Positions 1-6,643 of a stretch of 7,064 nt of DNA are shown one piece after another; within the stretch, counting starts at the first letter, position 1; every line of letters begins with the position of its first letter. The stretch comes from Opitutia bacterium (lineage in GTDB: Bacteria; Verrucomicrobiota; Verrucomicrobiia; Opitutales; UBA953). The notes beneath the pieces were generated by a model that searched no databases, was not told the DNA's origin, and saw only the letters and a list, made by a program, of their open reading frames with translations. The position numbers and the translations under genes were made by a program. The stretch covers positions 1-7,064 of the forward strand of contig CANHRV010000046.1 of assembly GCA_947463395.1 (NCBI GenBank). Reading direction: 5' to 3'.

Positions 1-549
1 ATGCAACAGGCCTGCGACCAAACGAAAGGTGCGATGGCCGCCGTCATCGGAGGTTCTCGAGAAGACATTTTTAAACTCTGTGCTGCGTTCGACGTCGATG
101 CCGCGAATTTCAATTGCCCTGGCCAAGTGGTTATCTCGGGCGAATCCGAAAAAATCACCCAAGCCGTTGCTCGCGCCAAAGAGTTTGGTCCATTCAAATT
201 AGTGAAACCGTTGGTCGTCGCGGGAGCTTATCACAGTCGACTCATGGAGCCAGCTCGCCAAGCCTTCGAGGCGTTCCTGAAAAACATTCCTTTCCAACGT
301 CCGCAAGTAACGGTCTATTCGAATACCACAGGTGGAACGCTTTCTGAACCTAATGACCTGCGTGCTGCACTGGTTAAACAAGTCGTCTCTTCGGTCCTTT
401 GGGAAGATGACTGTAAAGCCGCCGCTGAGTCTGGAATCACCCAATTTTATGAATGTGGCCCTGGTGGCGCTTTGGCTGGAATGATGAAGCGTACTGCACC
501 ACAAGCGCCGATTCTTTCCCTGCACGAATTCGCCGATATTCCCGCCTAA
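1..549 (+). CDS. fabD: Malonyl-CoA:ACP transacylase, C-terminal part (5' end outside window)
   Basis: FabD moves the malonyl group from malonyl-CoA to acyl carrier protein, supplying the extender unit for type II fatty acid synthesis in the cytoplasm. The visible 182 residues cover the ferredoxin-like subdomain and the C-terminal part of the alpha/beta-hydrolase-like core. Recognisable pieces, in order, are GAMAAVIGG (residues 10-18), NCPGQVVISG (38-47), AGAYHSRLMEP (74-84) with the probable catalytic His78, the conserved Gln127 in LVKQVVSSVLW, and the GPGGALAGMMKR block (153-164). The family is usually about 300-315 residues, so roughly 120-130 N-terminal residues, including the nucleophile motif GHSLGE, lie upstream of the window. 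The ATG at base 1 is therefore an internal methionine, not the start. The gene ends in TAA, 74 bp before lepA on the same strand. Identification is firm; the missing part cannot be judged. Confidence 0.95.
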   Translation: MQQACDQTKGAMAAVIGGSREDIFKLCAAFDVDAANFNCPGQVVISGESEKITQAVARAKEFGPFKLVKPLVVAGAYHSRLMEPARQAFEAFLKNIPFQRPQVTVYSNTTGGTLSEPNDLRAALVKQVVSSVLWEDDCKAAAESGITQFYECGPGGALAGMMKRTAPQAPILSLHEFADIPA

Positions 550-565
550 GGGTCATTGCAGTCTA

Positions 566-592
566 ACGCTGGACAAGTTTTGATTTCAGCGT
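566..592 (+). other. Short hairpin in the fabD-lepA spacer
   Basis: ACGCTGGA (566-573) can pair with TTCAGCGT (585-592). This gives an 8-bp stem including one G-U pair, with an 11-base loop. The bases after it (CCTATTAGAACC) are not a U-tract, so it does not look like a normal intrinsic terminator. It may be a transcript stability or processing element, or chance. A similar element lies on the other side of lepA. Confidence 0.35.
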
Positions 593-623
593 CCTATTAG
601 AACCTTACACTTTACTTATTCTC

Positions 624-2423
624 GTGTCTCTCGATCACATCCGTAACTTCTGCATCATTGCCCACGTCGACCACGGCAAGACGACGCTCTCTGACCGTTT
701 GCTGGAGCATACGAAGACCATCGAGAAACGTCAGATGAAAGAACAGTTACTCGATGGGATGGATTTAGAGCGTGAAAAGGGCATCACGATTAAGTGCCAC
801 CCAGTAACGATGAACTACACGGCACCCGATGGTAAAACCTACCTGCTCAACCTCATCGACACCCCTGGACACGTTGATTTTGCTTACGAAGTTTCCCGAT
901 CTCTCGCTGCCTGTGAAGGAGCTCTCTTACTCATCGATGCGTCGCAAGGGGTCGAGGCTCAAACCGTCGCTAATGCTACCTTGGCGATGCACCAAGGTTT
1001 AGAAATCGTTCCCGTCATCAATAAAGTCGATTTACCCAGCGCTCGCCCCGAGGAAGCCCGTCGACAAGTCGAAGATATTCTCACCATCCCCGCCCAAGAT
1101 GCGGTTTTAGCTTCGGGTAAATCAGGTATCGGCATCGACGACATTTTTGCGGCCATCATCAAACGCGTCCCACCACCTCGTTGGTCCGATTACCCACAAT
1201 CGCGTGCGTTAGTTTTTGATTCACTTTTCGACTCTTACAAAGGCGTCATCAGTTACGTCCGTGTTTTTTCCGGAACTTTCAAACCCGGACAAACCATTGA
1301 GTTGATGTCCAACGGAGTTCGTTCTGTGATTAAAGAAGTCGGTATTTTCTCGCCGAAGATGAAGCCGCAGGACGAACTCGGCCCAGGTTCGGTGGGTTAT
1401 ATCGTCATTAACATTCGTGAGGTCGCTGATGCGAAAGTGGGCGATACGATTACACTCGCCTCGGATCCCGCCAAGGAACCAGTGCCCGGATTCAAAGAGG
1501 TCCGCCCGATGGTCTTCAGTGGTATCTACCCATTGGATACAGCGGATTACGAAAAATTAAAAACCTCCCTCGCGAAATTAGCGATTAATGACTCGGCTCT
1601 GACCTACACCGCCGAAAGTTCGACCGCACTCGGCTTTGGTTTTCGCTGTGGATTCCTCGGGCTCTTGCACATGGAAATCGTGCAAGAAAGACTGCGTCGC
1701 GAATACGACCTCGATATCCTTTCCACTTACCCTTCGGTGGTTTATAAAGTATTCACGACGGATGGAGTGATGCACACGCTGGATAATCCAGTGATGATGC
1801 CCGATCCTTCTGCCATCGAGCACATTGAAGAACCAACGATTCGAGCACACATCCATATCCCAGGAACGAGTATCGGCGATATGCTTGCCTTGATTCAGGA
1901 GAAACGTGGTATCTGCGAAAAGACCGAAACCATCGATGCGGACCGGGTCGTCTTAGTCTGCCTCTTGCCCCTCAATGAAATCTTAGTCGATTTCAATGAC
2001 CGACTGAAATCCATCACGCGCGGTTATGGTTCGATGGATTACGAAATGGGCGAATACATGACTTCCGATTTGGTGAAGATGGATATTCGGGTGAACGACG
2101 AGCCGGTTGACGCCTTTTCATCGATTGTTCACTCCTCCAAGGCGGAAGGACGTGGACGAGCCCTCTGCGAAAAACTCAAAGAACTCTTGCCTCGCCAGCT
2201 TTTCAAGGTCGCTATTCAGGCCGCCATCGGCTCCAAAATTATCGCTCGCGAAACCATCGGTTCGGTCGGCAAAGATGTGACGGCAAAATGTTACGGTGGT
2301 GATATCACCCGTAAGCGTAAATTGTTGGAAAAGCAGAAAGAAGGTAAGAAGCGAATGAAGCAAATTGGTAAGGTCGACATCCCCCAAGAGGCTTTCATTA
2401 AGATTTTGAAGAACGAAGGTTGA
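624..2423 (+). CDS. lepA: Elongation factor 4 (LepA), ribosome-associated GTPase
   Basis: LepA/EF4 is a translational GTPase that binds the ribosome and affects translocation, initiation or ribosome biogenesis; its exact role is debated. The 599 residues match the usual family length. The G domain shows G1 AHVDHGKT (13-20), the switch I threonine Thr55 in EKGITIK, G3 DTPGH (79-83) with His83 in the catalytic position, G4 NKVD (133-136) and G5 SGKSG (164-168). A beta-barrel domain II follows. Then comes the conserved FRCGFLGLLHMEI block (340-352) that opens the EF-G V-like region. The LepA-specific C-terminal domain has KCYGGDITRKRKLLEKQ (555-571) and KKRMKQIGKVDIP. The start is taken as GTG at 624 because the family begins a few residues before HIRNFCIIAHVDHG and no ATG or TTG lies just upstream in frame. 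No Shine-Dalgarno sequence is visible before it. The TGA stop is 59 bp before the lepB start. This is the conserved lepA-lepB order seen in many bacteria. Confidence 0.97.
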   Translation: MSLDHIRNFCIIAHVDHGKTTLSDRLLEHTKTIEKRQMKEQLLDGMDLEREKGITIKCHPVTMNYTAPDGKTYLLNLIDTPGHVDFAYEVSRSLAACEGALLLIDASQGVEAQTVANATLAMHQGLEIVPVINKVDLPSARPEEARRQVEDILTIPAQDAVLASGKSGIGIDDIFAAIIKRVPPPRWSDYPQSRALVFDSLFDSYKGVISYVRVFSGTFKPGQTIELMSNGVRSVIKEVGIFSPKMKPQDELGPGSVGYIVINIREVADAKVGDTITLASDPAKEPVPGFKEVRPMVFSGIYPLDTADYEKLKTSLAKLAINDSALTYTAESSTALGFGFRCGFLGLLHMEIVQERLRREYDLDILSTYPSVVYKVFTTDGVMHTLDNPVMMPDPSAIEHIEEPTIRAHIHIPGTSIGDMLALIQEKRGICEKTETIDADRVVLVCLLPLNEILVDFNDRLKSITRGYGSMDYEMGEYMTSDLVKMDIRVNDEPVDAFSSIVHSSKAEGRGRALCEKLKELLPRQLFKVAIQAAIGSKIIARETIGSVGKDVTAKCYGGDITRKRKLLEKQKEGKKRMKQIGKVDIPQEAFIKILKNEG

Positions 2424-2432
2424 ACCAGCCAT

Positions 2433-2456
2433 TCTTCGCTTTCCATGGAGCGAAGA
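2433..2456 (+). other. Hairpin in the lepA-lepB spacer
   Basis: TCTTCGCT (2433-2440) is perfectly complementary to AGCGAAGA (2449-2456). The stem can grow by two G-U pairs to leave a CCAU tetraloop, about 10 bp in all. It starts 10 bases after the lepA stop and ends 11 bases before the lepB Shine-Dalgarno sequence. CTGACTTAAAT follows, not a U-tract, so it is a poor intrinsic terminator. A role in mRNA processing, 3' end protection of lepA, or tuning of lepB translation is inference. Confidence 0.5.
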
Positions 2457-2467
2457 CTGACTTAAAT

Positions 2468-2472
2468 GGAGG
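2468..2472 (+). promoter_or_regulatory. Shine-Dalgarno site of lepB
   Basis: GGAGG stands 10 bases before the ATG at 2483. It decides the lepB start in favour of that ATG over an in-frame TTG at 2420 that overlaps the lepA stop. It is the clearest ribosome binding site in the window. Confidence 0.7.
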
Positions 2473-2482
2473 CCTCGTTTCC

Positions 2483-3790
2483 ATGTTCCTCCACTTTTTT
2501 TCTCAAAAACACCGAGCGCGAAAAACCGCGAAAGAACTTCTGGAATCAGCGGAACGAGTTCGGCTTTACCGCGGTGATTTACTTTCGTCCGAAGCCATCG
2601 CCGTACAGTTGGATTTAGAGGAAAAACTAACGCAACAAATCAAGGCGAAGTCTTTTGACGCCAAAAAAATGGATCAAGCTTTGGCGGAGTTACATCATCT
2701 GCTCGTAAAAAACGGCGGTAAGGTTTACCCGATTTCTTTCCTGGGTGACATCGTCGAAATGATTGTCATGGCCACCATTGTCGCGGGGGCGGTTAAAGGG
2801 CTCTTGCTGATGCCTTTTAAAATTCCAACTAATTCAATGTGGCCAACCTATTACGGCATGACAGCCGTTGTGCGTTCTCCCGAAGCCCCTGCGCCGAGTT
2901 TAGGTCAACGCGTCTGGCATAAGATTACGGATTGGTCTTCCACTTACCTCATCAACGCTGAAGCCAGTGGTGAAGTGAAAATCCCTCTCGAATTTATTGG
3001 ATATAATCATCGAGCCAAAGAGTACCGCGTGCGACAGCCTTCTCGCGGTTCCAACCTCCAAGAAATCGTCGTGGGTAACACGTTACAGAGTTTTGCTCTA
3101 CCCGCGGAATTCAACTTCGATGCCGTTCTGCTTCGCACGTTTTTCCCTGATTATGCGAATTTGCCCCTGCAACGGCAGGACAATGAACGTTGGGAAAAAG
3201 TCATCGCCAAGGCGATGGCGGAAAACCGTATCGTCGAATCCCCCAGTGGCACGGTGTTACTCGCCGGCATTAAGGTCAAAGAAGGTCAGCGACTCTTTAA
3301 TTTTGATATACTCACCGGTGATATGGTTTTTGCGAATCGCATCATCTATCATTTCGTCAATCCGCAAGCCGGTGATTCGATTATATTCCGCACGCACCGG
3401 ATTCAGGGATTAAGCGATCGCTTCGGTAATCCTTCTCAAAACTACTACATCAAGCGTCTGGCAGGTTTACCTGGTGACGAATTATACGTGGATGACGGTA
3501 AGCTTTATCGCAATGGCAAGTTGGTCACTTCGCCCGAACCGATGGCTCTCAACGGGCAACGCGCGATTTCCCGAGGCTATTACGGTTATCTGGCCGACAT
3601 CGGTAACCAGCCCTTTGCCATACCACTCACGGTTCCCTATAAGGTTTCCCAGGGTTATTACGCTTTAGGCGATAATTCAGCGAATAGTTTCGATTCACGA
3701 GGGTGGGGCGAAGTGCCGCCCGAGGATGTTGTCGGCAAGCCACTCTTCATCCTCCATCCCTTCTCCAGTCGTTGGGGTTGGGCGAAATAA
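2483..3790 (+). CDS. lepB: Signal peptidase I with a large insertion after the catalytic serine
   Basis: LepB is the membrane-bound Ser/Lys protease that removes signal peptides from exported preproteins; its active site faces the periplasm. From the ATG at 2483 the protein has 435 residues. Residues 1-85 are polar and charged with helical character and should be cytoplasmic. One hydrophobic segment lies at about 88-111. It is followed at once by box B, KIPTNSMWPT, with catalytic Ser118. The general base is Lys324 in YYIKRLAGLPGDE. The last conserved box is GDNSANSFDSRGWGEVP (396-412). The region that normally follows box B closely (ILTGDMVF...NPQAGDSIIF) appears only at about 276-302, so some 150 residues (about 126-275) are inserted there. 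E. coli LepB has only about 55 residues between Ser and Lys; here there are 206. The active-site residues are all present, so it should be functional. It lies directly behind lepA with a good GGAGG site, and its TAA abuts the stop of menD. Confidence 0.95.
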   Translation: MFLHFFSQKHRARKTAKELLESAERVRLYRGDLLSSEAIAVQLDLEEKLTQQIKAKSFDAKKMDQALAELHHLLVKNGGKVYPISFLGDIVEMIVMATIVAGAVKGLLLMPFKIPTNSMWPTYYGMTAVVRSPEAPAPSLGQRVWHKITDWSSTYLINAEASGEVKIPLEFIGYNHRAKEYRVRQPSRGSNLQEIVVGNTLQSFALPAEFNFDAVLLRTFFPDYANLPLQRQDNERWEKVIAKAMAENRIVESPSGTVLLAGIKVKEGQRLFNFDILTGDMVFANRIIYHFVNPQAGDSIIFRTHRIQGLSDRFGNPSQNYYIKRLAGLPGDELYVDDGKLYRNGKLVTSPEPMALNGQRAISRGYYGYLADIGNQPFAIPLTVPYKVSQGYYALGDNSANSFDSRGWGEVPPEDVVGKPLFILHPFSSRWGWAK

Positions 3791-5497
3791 TTAAGACCGA
3801 AAACCTTGTCGACGGTGCTGGGCGTCCTTTTGACGGTTCGTCCAGAATTCAATGACGCGTACTCCGCGCCCGCGTACCTCTAAGAATTTTCTTAACTCAG
3901 CAAAGTTCTCCGCTGTTTGATGTCGCACTCCATGGGCGGCACAGAGTTGACCGATTCGAACGTTTTGTGGGGTGGCCCATATTTTTTCGAAATGAGGATT
4001 TTTTTCGGCAATCGCGAGATGATTAAAAATCCCGCCACCTTGATTATTGACCACGACAATCGTGAAATCACCGGGATGTTGGTGTGCCGAAAGCAGAGCA
4101 TTGCTGTCGTGCAAGAAAGTTAAATCACCACAGAGTAAAACGGTGTGCCGTCCATCGAGCGATGCGCCGAGGGCGGTGGAGACGGTTCCATCGATGCCAT
4201 TGGCGCCACGATTACATAAAATCTCCGGACCAGGACCGGCGGGATGATAAAACCATTCGCAATCGCGAATGGGCATACTGCTGCCAACGAAAAGTCGATC
4301 CGACTCACTCAAGGCCTCATTCAGCAAAGGTATCAGTGCACCTTCAAAGGGCCAATCGACTTGTAAGACGCGATCAATTTTCTTTTGCGCCATTTTTTGA
4401 GCCGCTTGCCATTGCTTAATCCAAGGACTGAGAGTGGAGCTGAATTTTTTGCCACTGGGAATGAGTTGCGCATCGCAACGCGTCCAACGCGCATGGGTCG
4501 CATCCGTATTTTCTCCTGCACGTTGAATCTGCAGAGCCATCACATCGGAGTCTTTAATCCAAGAACGTAAGACTTTGCTTGTGGGTAATGGACCAACCAA
4601 GACAGCAACCTCCGGACGACATTTTCGTGCCCACGTGGGCTGTCGAAGAATCATATCATAAGTATGAATGACTCGCCCGCTCTTCGCTCCATCGCCACGC
4701 AGAGTACCCGCGCCATCGGCTAAAATCGGCCAACCCGTTAAGGCTGAAAGTTCGAGCAGAGCCTGAGTGGTCTCCGCTCGGTCTGCAAAAGCGTGCGGTC
4801 CAACCACGATGATTCCGCGCTTGGTGGAAGGGAGTAAACTGGCAACGGCCGAAGGAGTAACGACAGCGTGAACTTGTCCGCTGGGTGGGAGGCTCGTGAA
4901 ACGGACTTCATTGAAGCCTGTAGGCATTTTAAAGCCCTTTTCTGGCTCCTGGGGTGATAAGGGGTCACGGAAGGGTAAATTGAGGTGTACAGGGCCCGGA
5001 AGAGGGCCTTGAGACCTCTGCCAAGCATCAACCAAGACCTGACGCCAATAGCTCAGTAAAGAAACCGACGGCACGGCGACTTCGGTCGACCACACGGGGT
5101 ACTGACTGAAAATTCCAGGCTGGGTAATGGTTTGCCCGGAATGACAATCTCGAAGCTCGGGTGGACGATCCGCGGATAAGACTAGCAAGGGCGTCGCGGA
5201 TAAGCGTGCTTCAATCACCGCGGGTAAATAATTCGCCACCGCTGTACCCGAAGTGCAAAGCAAAGCCACAGGACGGCGAGTGGCTTTAGCGATTCCTAAA
5301 GCGATAAAACCAGCCGAACGTTCATCGAGTACCACAATCGATTTTATTTTTTTCGATTCGGCAAACGCGTAAGCCAAAGGAGTCGAGCGCGATCCAGGAG
5401 AAATAACCACGTGACTTAAGCCGAGTCGCTCCAATACACGAACGCCGACCGCCCCCCAAAGGACATTGGTATTCGCGTAGGGGCGCTTTTTTGCCAT
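3791..5497 (-). CDS. menD: SEPHCHC synthase (MenD), menaquinone biosynthesis
   Basis: MenD is a thiamine diphosphate and Mg/Mn-dependent enzyme. It joins 2-oxoglutarate, after decarboxylation, to isochorismate to give 2-succinyl-5-enolpyruvyl-6-hydroxy-3-cyclohexene-1-carboxylate in the classical menaquinone pathway. The 568 residues are close to the family length (E. coli 556). Visible motifs are SPGSRSTPL (33-41) with Arg37, the cofactor-activating Glu59 in DERSAGF, CTSGTAVANY (81-90), RDC..GQTI (116-124), PGPVHLNLPFRDPL (167-180), SSMPIRD (406-412), CNRGANGIDGTVSTALG (428-444), and the cofactor/metal site GDLTFLHDSNALL (457-469) with NNQGGGIF (484-491). Asp458 and Asn485 sit 27 residues apart, as do the metal ligands of the E. 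coli enzyme. The ATG is preceded by GGATGAGGT, a weak ribosome site with GGA six bases from the start. The last 15 residues are basic and not recognisably part of the fold. It lies 70 bp behind the DUF3500 gene. No other men genes are in the window. Confidence 0.96.
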   Translation of the reverse strand: MAKKRPYANTNVLWGAVGVRVLERLGLSHVVISPGSRSTPLAYAFAESKKIKSIVVLDERSAGFIALGIAKATRRPVALLCTSGTAVANYLPAVIEARLSATPLLVLSADRPPELRDCHSGQTITQPGIFSQYPVWSTEVAVPSVSLLSYWRQVLVDAWQRSQGPLPGPVHLNLPFRDPLSPQEPEKGFKMPTGFNEVRFTSLPPSGQVHAVVTPSAVASLLPSTKRGIIVVGPHAFADRAETTQALLELSALTGWPILADGAGTLRGDGAKSGRVIHTYDMILRQPTWARKCRPEVAVLVGPLPTSKVLRSWIKDSDVMALQIQRAGENTDATHARWTRCDAQLIPSGKKFSSTLSPWIKQWQAAQKMAQKKIDRVLQVDWPFEGALIPLLNEALSESDRLFVGSSMPIRDCEWFYHPAGPGPEILCNRGANGIDGTVSTALGASLDGRHTVLLCGDLTFLHDSNALLSAHQHPGDFTIVVVNNQGGGIFNHLAIAEKNPHFEKIWATPQNVRIGQLCAAHGVRHQTAENFAELRKFLEVRGRGVRVIEFWTNRQKDAQHRRQGFRS

Positions 5498-5531
5498 ACC
5501 TCATCCAAACACGCTCGAGGCCTGTCGCAAG

Positions 5532-5580
5532 CGGGAAGGACACTATTCCCGACAAAAACGAGAAAAACTAATTTCCCGAC
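5532..5580 (-). repeat. GTCGGGAA repeats and dyad before menD
   Basis: On the minus strand GTCGGGAA occurs twice (5580-5573 and 5553-5546), 27 bp apart. An inverted TTCCCG follows at 5537-5532. The second copy and the inverted one form a CGGGAA-N8-TTCCCG dyad. The first copy overlaps the last codons of the DUF3500 gene. Two T-runs (TTTTTCTCGTTTTT) lie between the direct copies, upstream of the dyad in the direction of transcription, so this is not a standard terminator. An operator or RNA hairpin in front of menD is possible; chance is not excluded. Confidence 0.35.
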
Positions 5581-6602
5581 GCAGCGGAGGCTGGAACGCG
5601 CATGGCTTGATAGCCAAAATCCTTCTGCGCATCACGCCAAACCAAGTGCACGTGACGGGTGTTTCCTTGGACATTGCTTAACTCCAAAAGAAGGTTCGGG
5701 CCGCGAATACGAAAATAGCACTCTTGGTTTTCATTCACACCACCAATCCAGGTGAAATAGATTAACTCCTCGGGTGTTTCACTAATCTCAATCATTTCAT
5801 TAATCGCAAAATCCGAACGCACCAACCCAATGTACTCGGCAATGATTCGTCCGAGTTGTTTTTTCTGTTCGGCATTTAAATCAGCGACGGAGATTCCTTG
5901 GTAGGTATCTAGCGTTTCAAGAGTGGCTTTGGTTTGAGTGATGATATCTTTGGGAACCTCAATATTGAGGACCGCTTTTTTACGTTGAGCTTCGGTCAAG
6001 GATTGAACCAAGGCTCGTCCAAACGAGAGCTCATTTTCTAACAGAGGAAACCCACGAGGTTTGGCGGATTCGTCCGCCATTTTTTGCGGATAAATTCCCA
6101 CAAAACTCGGCGTGCAAGAAACCAATTGCCCATCCACGAAAGTGAAATTTTGCGAGAGATGATGTCCTTCCCAGCGCCAACCCCATTTGCCCGAGGTCGC
6201 AGGAGTGCCAAAAAAGGCGATGCTGTAGAGATCCGAACCGCGAACGCTATTTGTTTTTTCGGATGATGAGGCGGAGAAGTTTTCCAGTTCCCGCACGGCT
6301 TCCATTTTATGAAATCCACGAGCAGAGAGCGCTAACCTCAATAAATCTTGAGCCAAAGTTTGTTGCTCGGAATTCATTGCCTTCAGACTCAAACCCACGC
6401 GTGACTGAGCTCGATGATTCCACGCTGTACGCTCGGGATGATTGAAATCAAAAACGGCTTGAGACTTTTGTTCCAAAGTCAGTAAAGAAATAAACGATTG
6501 AGCGGCTTGTGTAATATCTTCTCCCACTTTTTGCGCCTGTACCATCGCACAGCCACCGATGATTGCTACCCAAACCGAAGTCAGCCGAAGCAAATTTCTC
6601 AT
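5568..6602 (-). CDS. Secreted DUF3500 family protein, function unknown
   Basis: The 344-residue product resembles DUF3500 proteins, which have no established function. Family-like blocks are the FNHPERTAWNH segment near residues 53-63, LLRLALSARGFHKM (87-100), a SIAFFGTP segment (127-134), GWRWEGHHLSQNF (141-153) with His147/His148, TPSFVGIYP (164-172), YFTWIGG (282-288), YFRIRGPNLLLELSN (296-310) and RHVHLVWRDAQKDFG (316-330). Several conserved His and Trp residues suggest a binding or catalytic site, but this is inference. The start at 6602 gives a clear signal peptide, MRNLLRLTSVWVAIIGG. It could be cut after VQA (residue 23) by signal peptidase I. The stretch IIGGC (14-18) also fits a loose lipobox. 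No Shine-Dalgarno sequence precedes it; the leader is pyrimidine-rich. A longer frame starting at 6695 would add 31 residues and overlap the ABC-F gene; it would bury the signal peptide and is not preferred. The gene lies 41 bp behind the ABC-F gene and 70 bp ahead of menD on the same strand. Confidence 0.85.
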   Translation of the reverse strand: MRNLLRLTSVWVAIIGGCAMVQAQKVGEDITQAAQSFISLLTLEQKSQAVFDFNHPERTAWNHRAQSRVGLSLKAMNSEQQTLAQDLLRLALSARGFHKMEAVRELENFSASSSEKTNSVRGSDLYSIAFFGTPATSGKWGWRWEGHHLSQNFTFVDGQLVSCTPSFVGIYPQKMADESAKPRGFPLLENELSFGRALVQSLTEAQRKKAVLNIEVPKDIITQTKATLETLDTYQGISVADLNAEQKKQLGRIIAEYIGLVRSDFAINEMIEISETPEELIYFTWIGGVNENQECYFRIRGPNLLLELSNVQGNTRHVHLVWRDAQKDFGYQAMRVPASAASGN

Positions 6603-6643
6603 GCCCCGAGAATGAAAGAATGAGAGGGTAGGAGCGAGAACTT

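Noticed and set aside
1..3. ATG at base 1 as the start of fabD.
   Set aside because: The protein from here lacks the N-terminal third and the catalytic serine motif, so the gene must begin upstream of the window.
570..611. Possible lepA promoter: TGGACA (570) with TATTAG (595), or TTGATT (580) with TACACT (606).
   Set aside because: Spacers of 19 and 20 bp and poor -10 matches. Such combinations are expected by chance, and read-through from fabD is as likely.
2118..2432. Minus-strand open frame of 104 codons over the lepA 3' end.
   Set aside because: Antisense to the conserved LepA C-terminal domain; its sequence is fully explained by that coding constraint.
2420..2482. Alternative lepB start at TTG 2420, overlapping the lepA stop.
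   Set aside because: It would translate through the hairpin. The GGAGG at 2468-2472 points to the ATG at 2483, and the extra 21 residues look like spacer sequence.
3760..3830. Candidate bidirectional terminator at the lepB/menD junction (CCATCCC with GGGGTTGG; CGTC with GACG).
   Set aside because: The stems are short or bulged and have no U-tract on either strand.
4120..4140. GDL instead of GDG in the thiamine diphosphate motif of MenD.
   Set aside because: GDL is normal for MenD (also in E. coli) and not a sign of a defective enzyme.
3917..4419. Open frames on the plus strand inside menD (for example 3917-4123 and 4084-4419).
   Set aside because: They are antisense to a well-supported gene, have no familiar motifs, and lack plausible ribosome sites.
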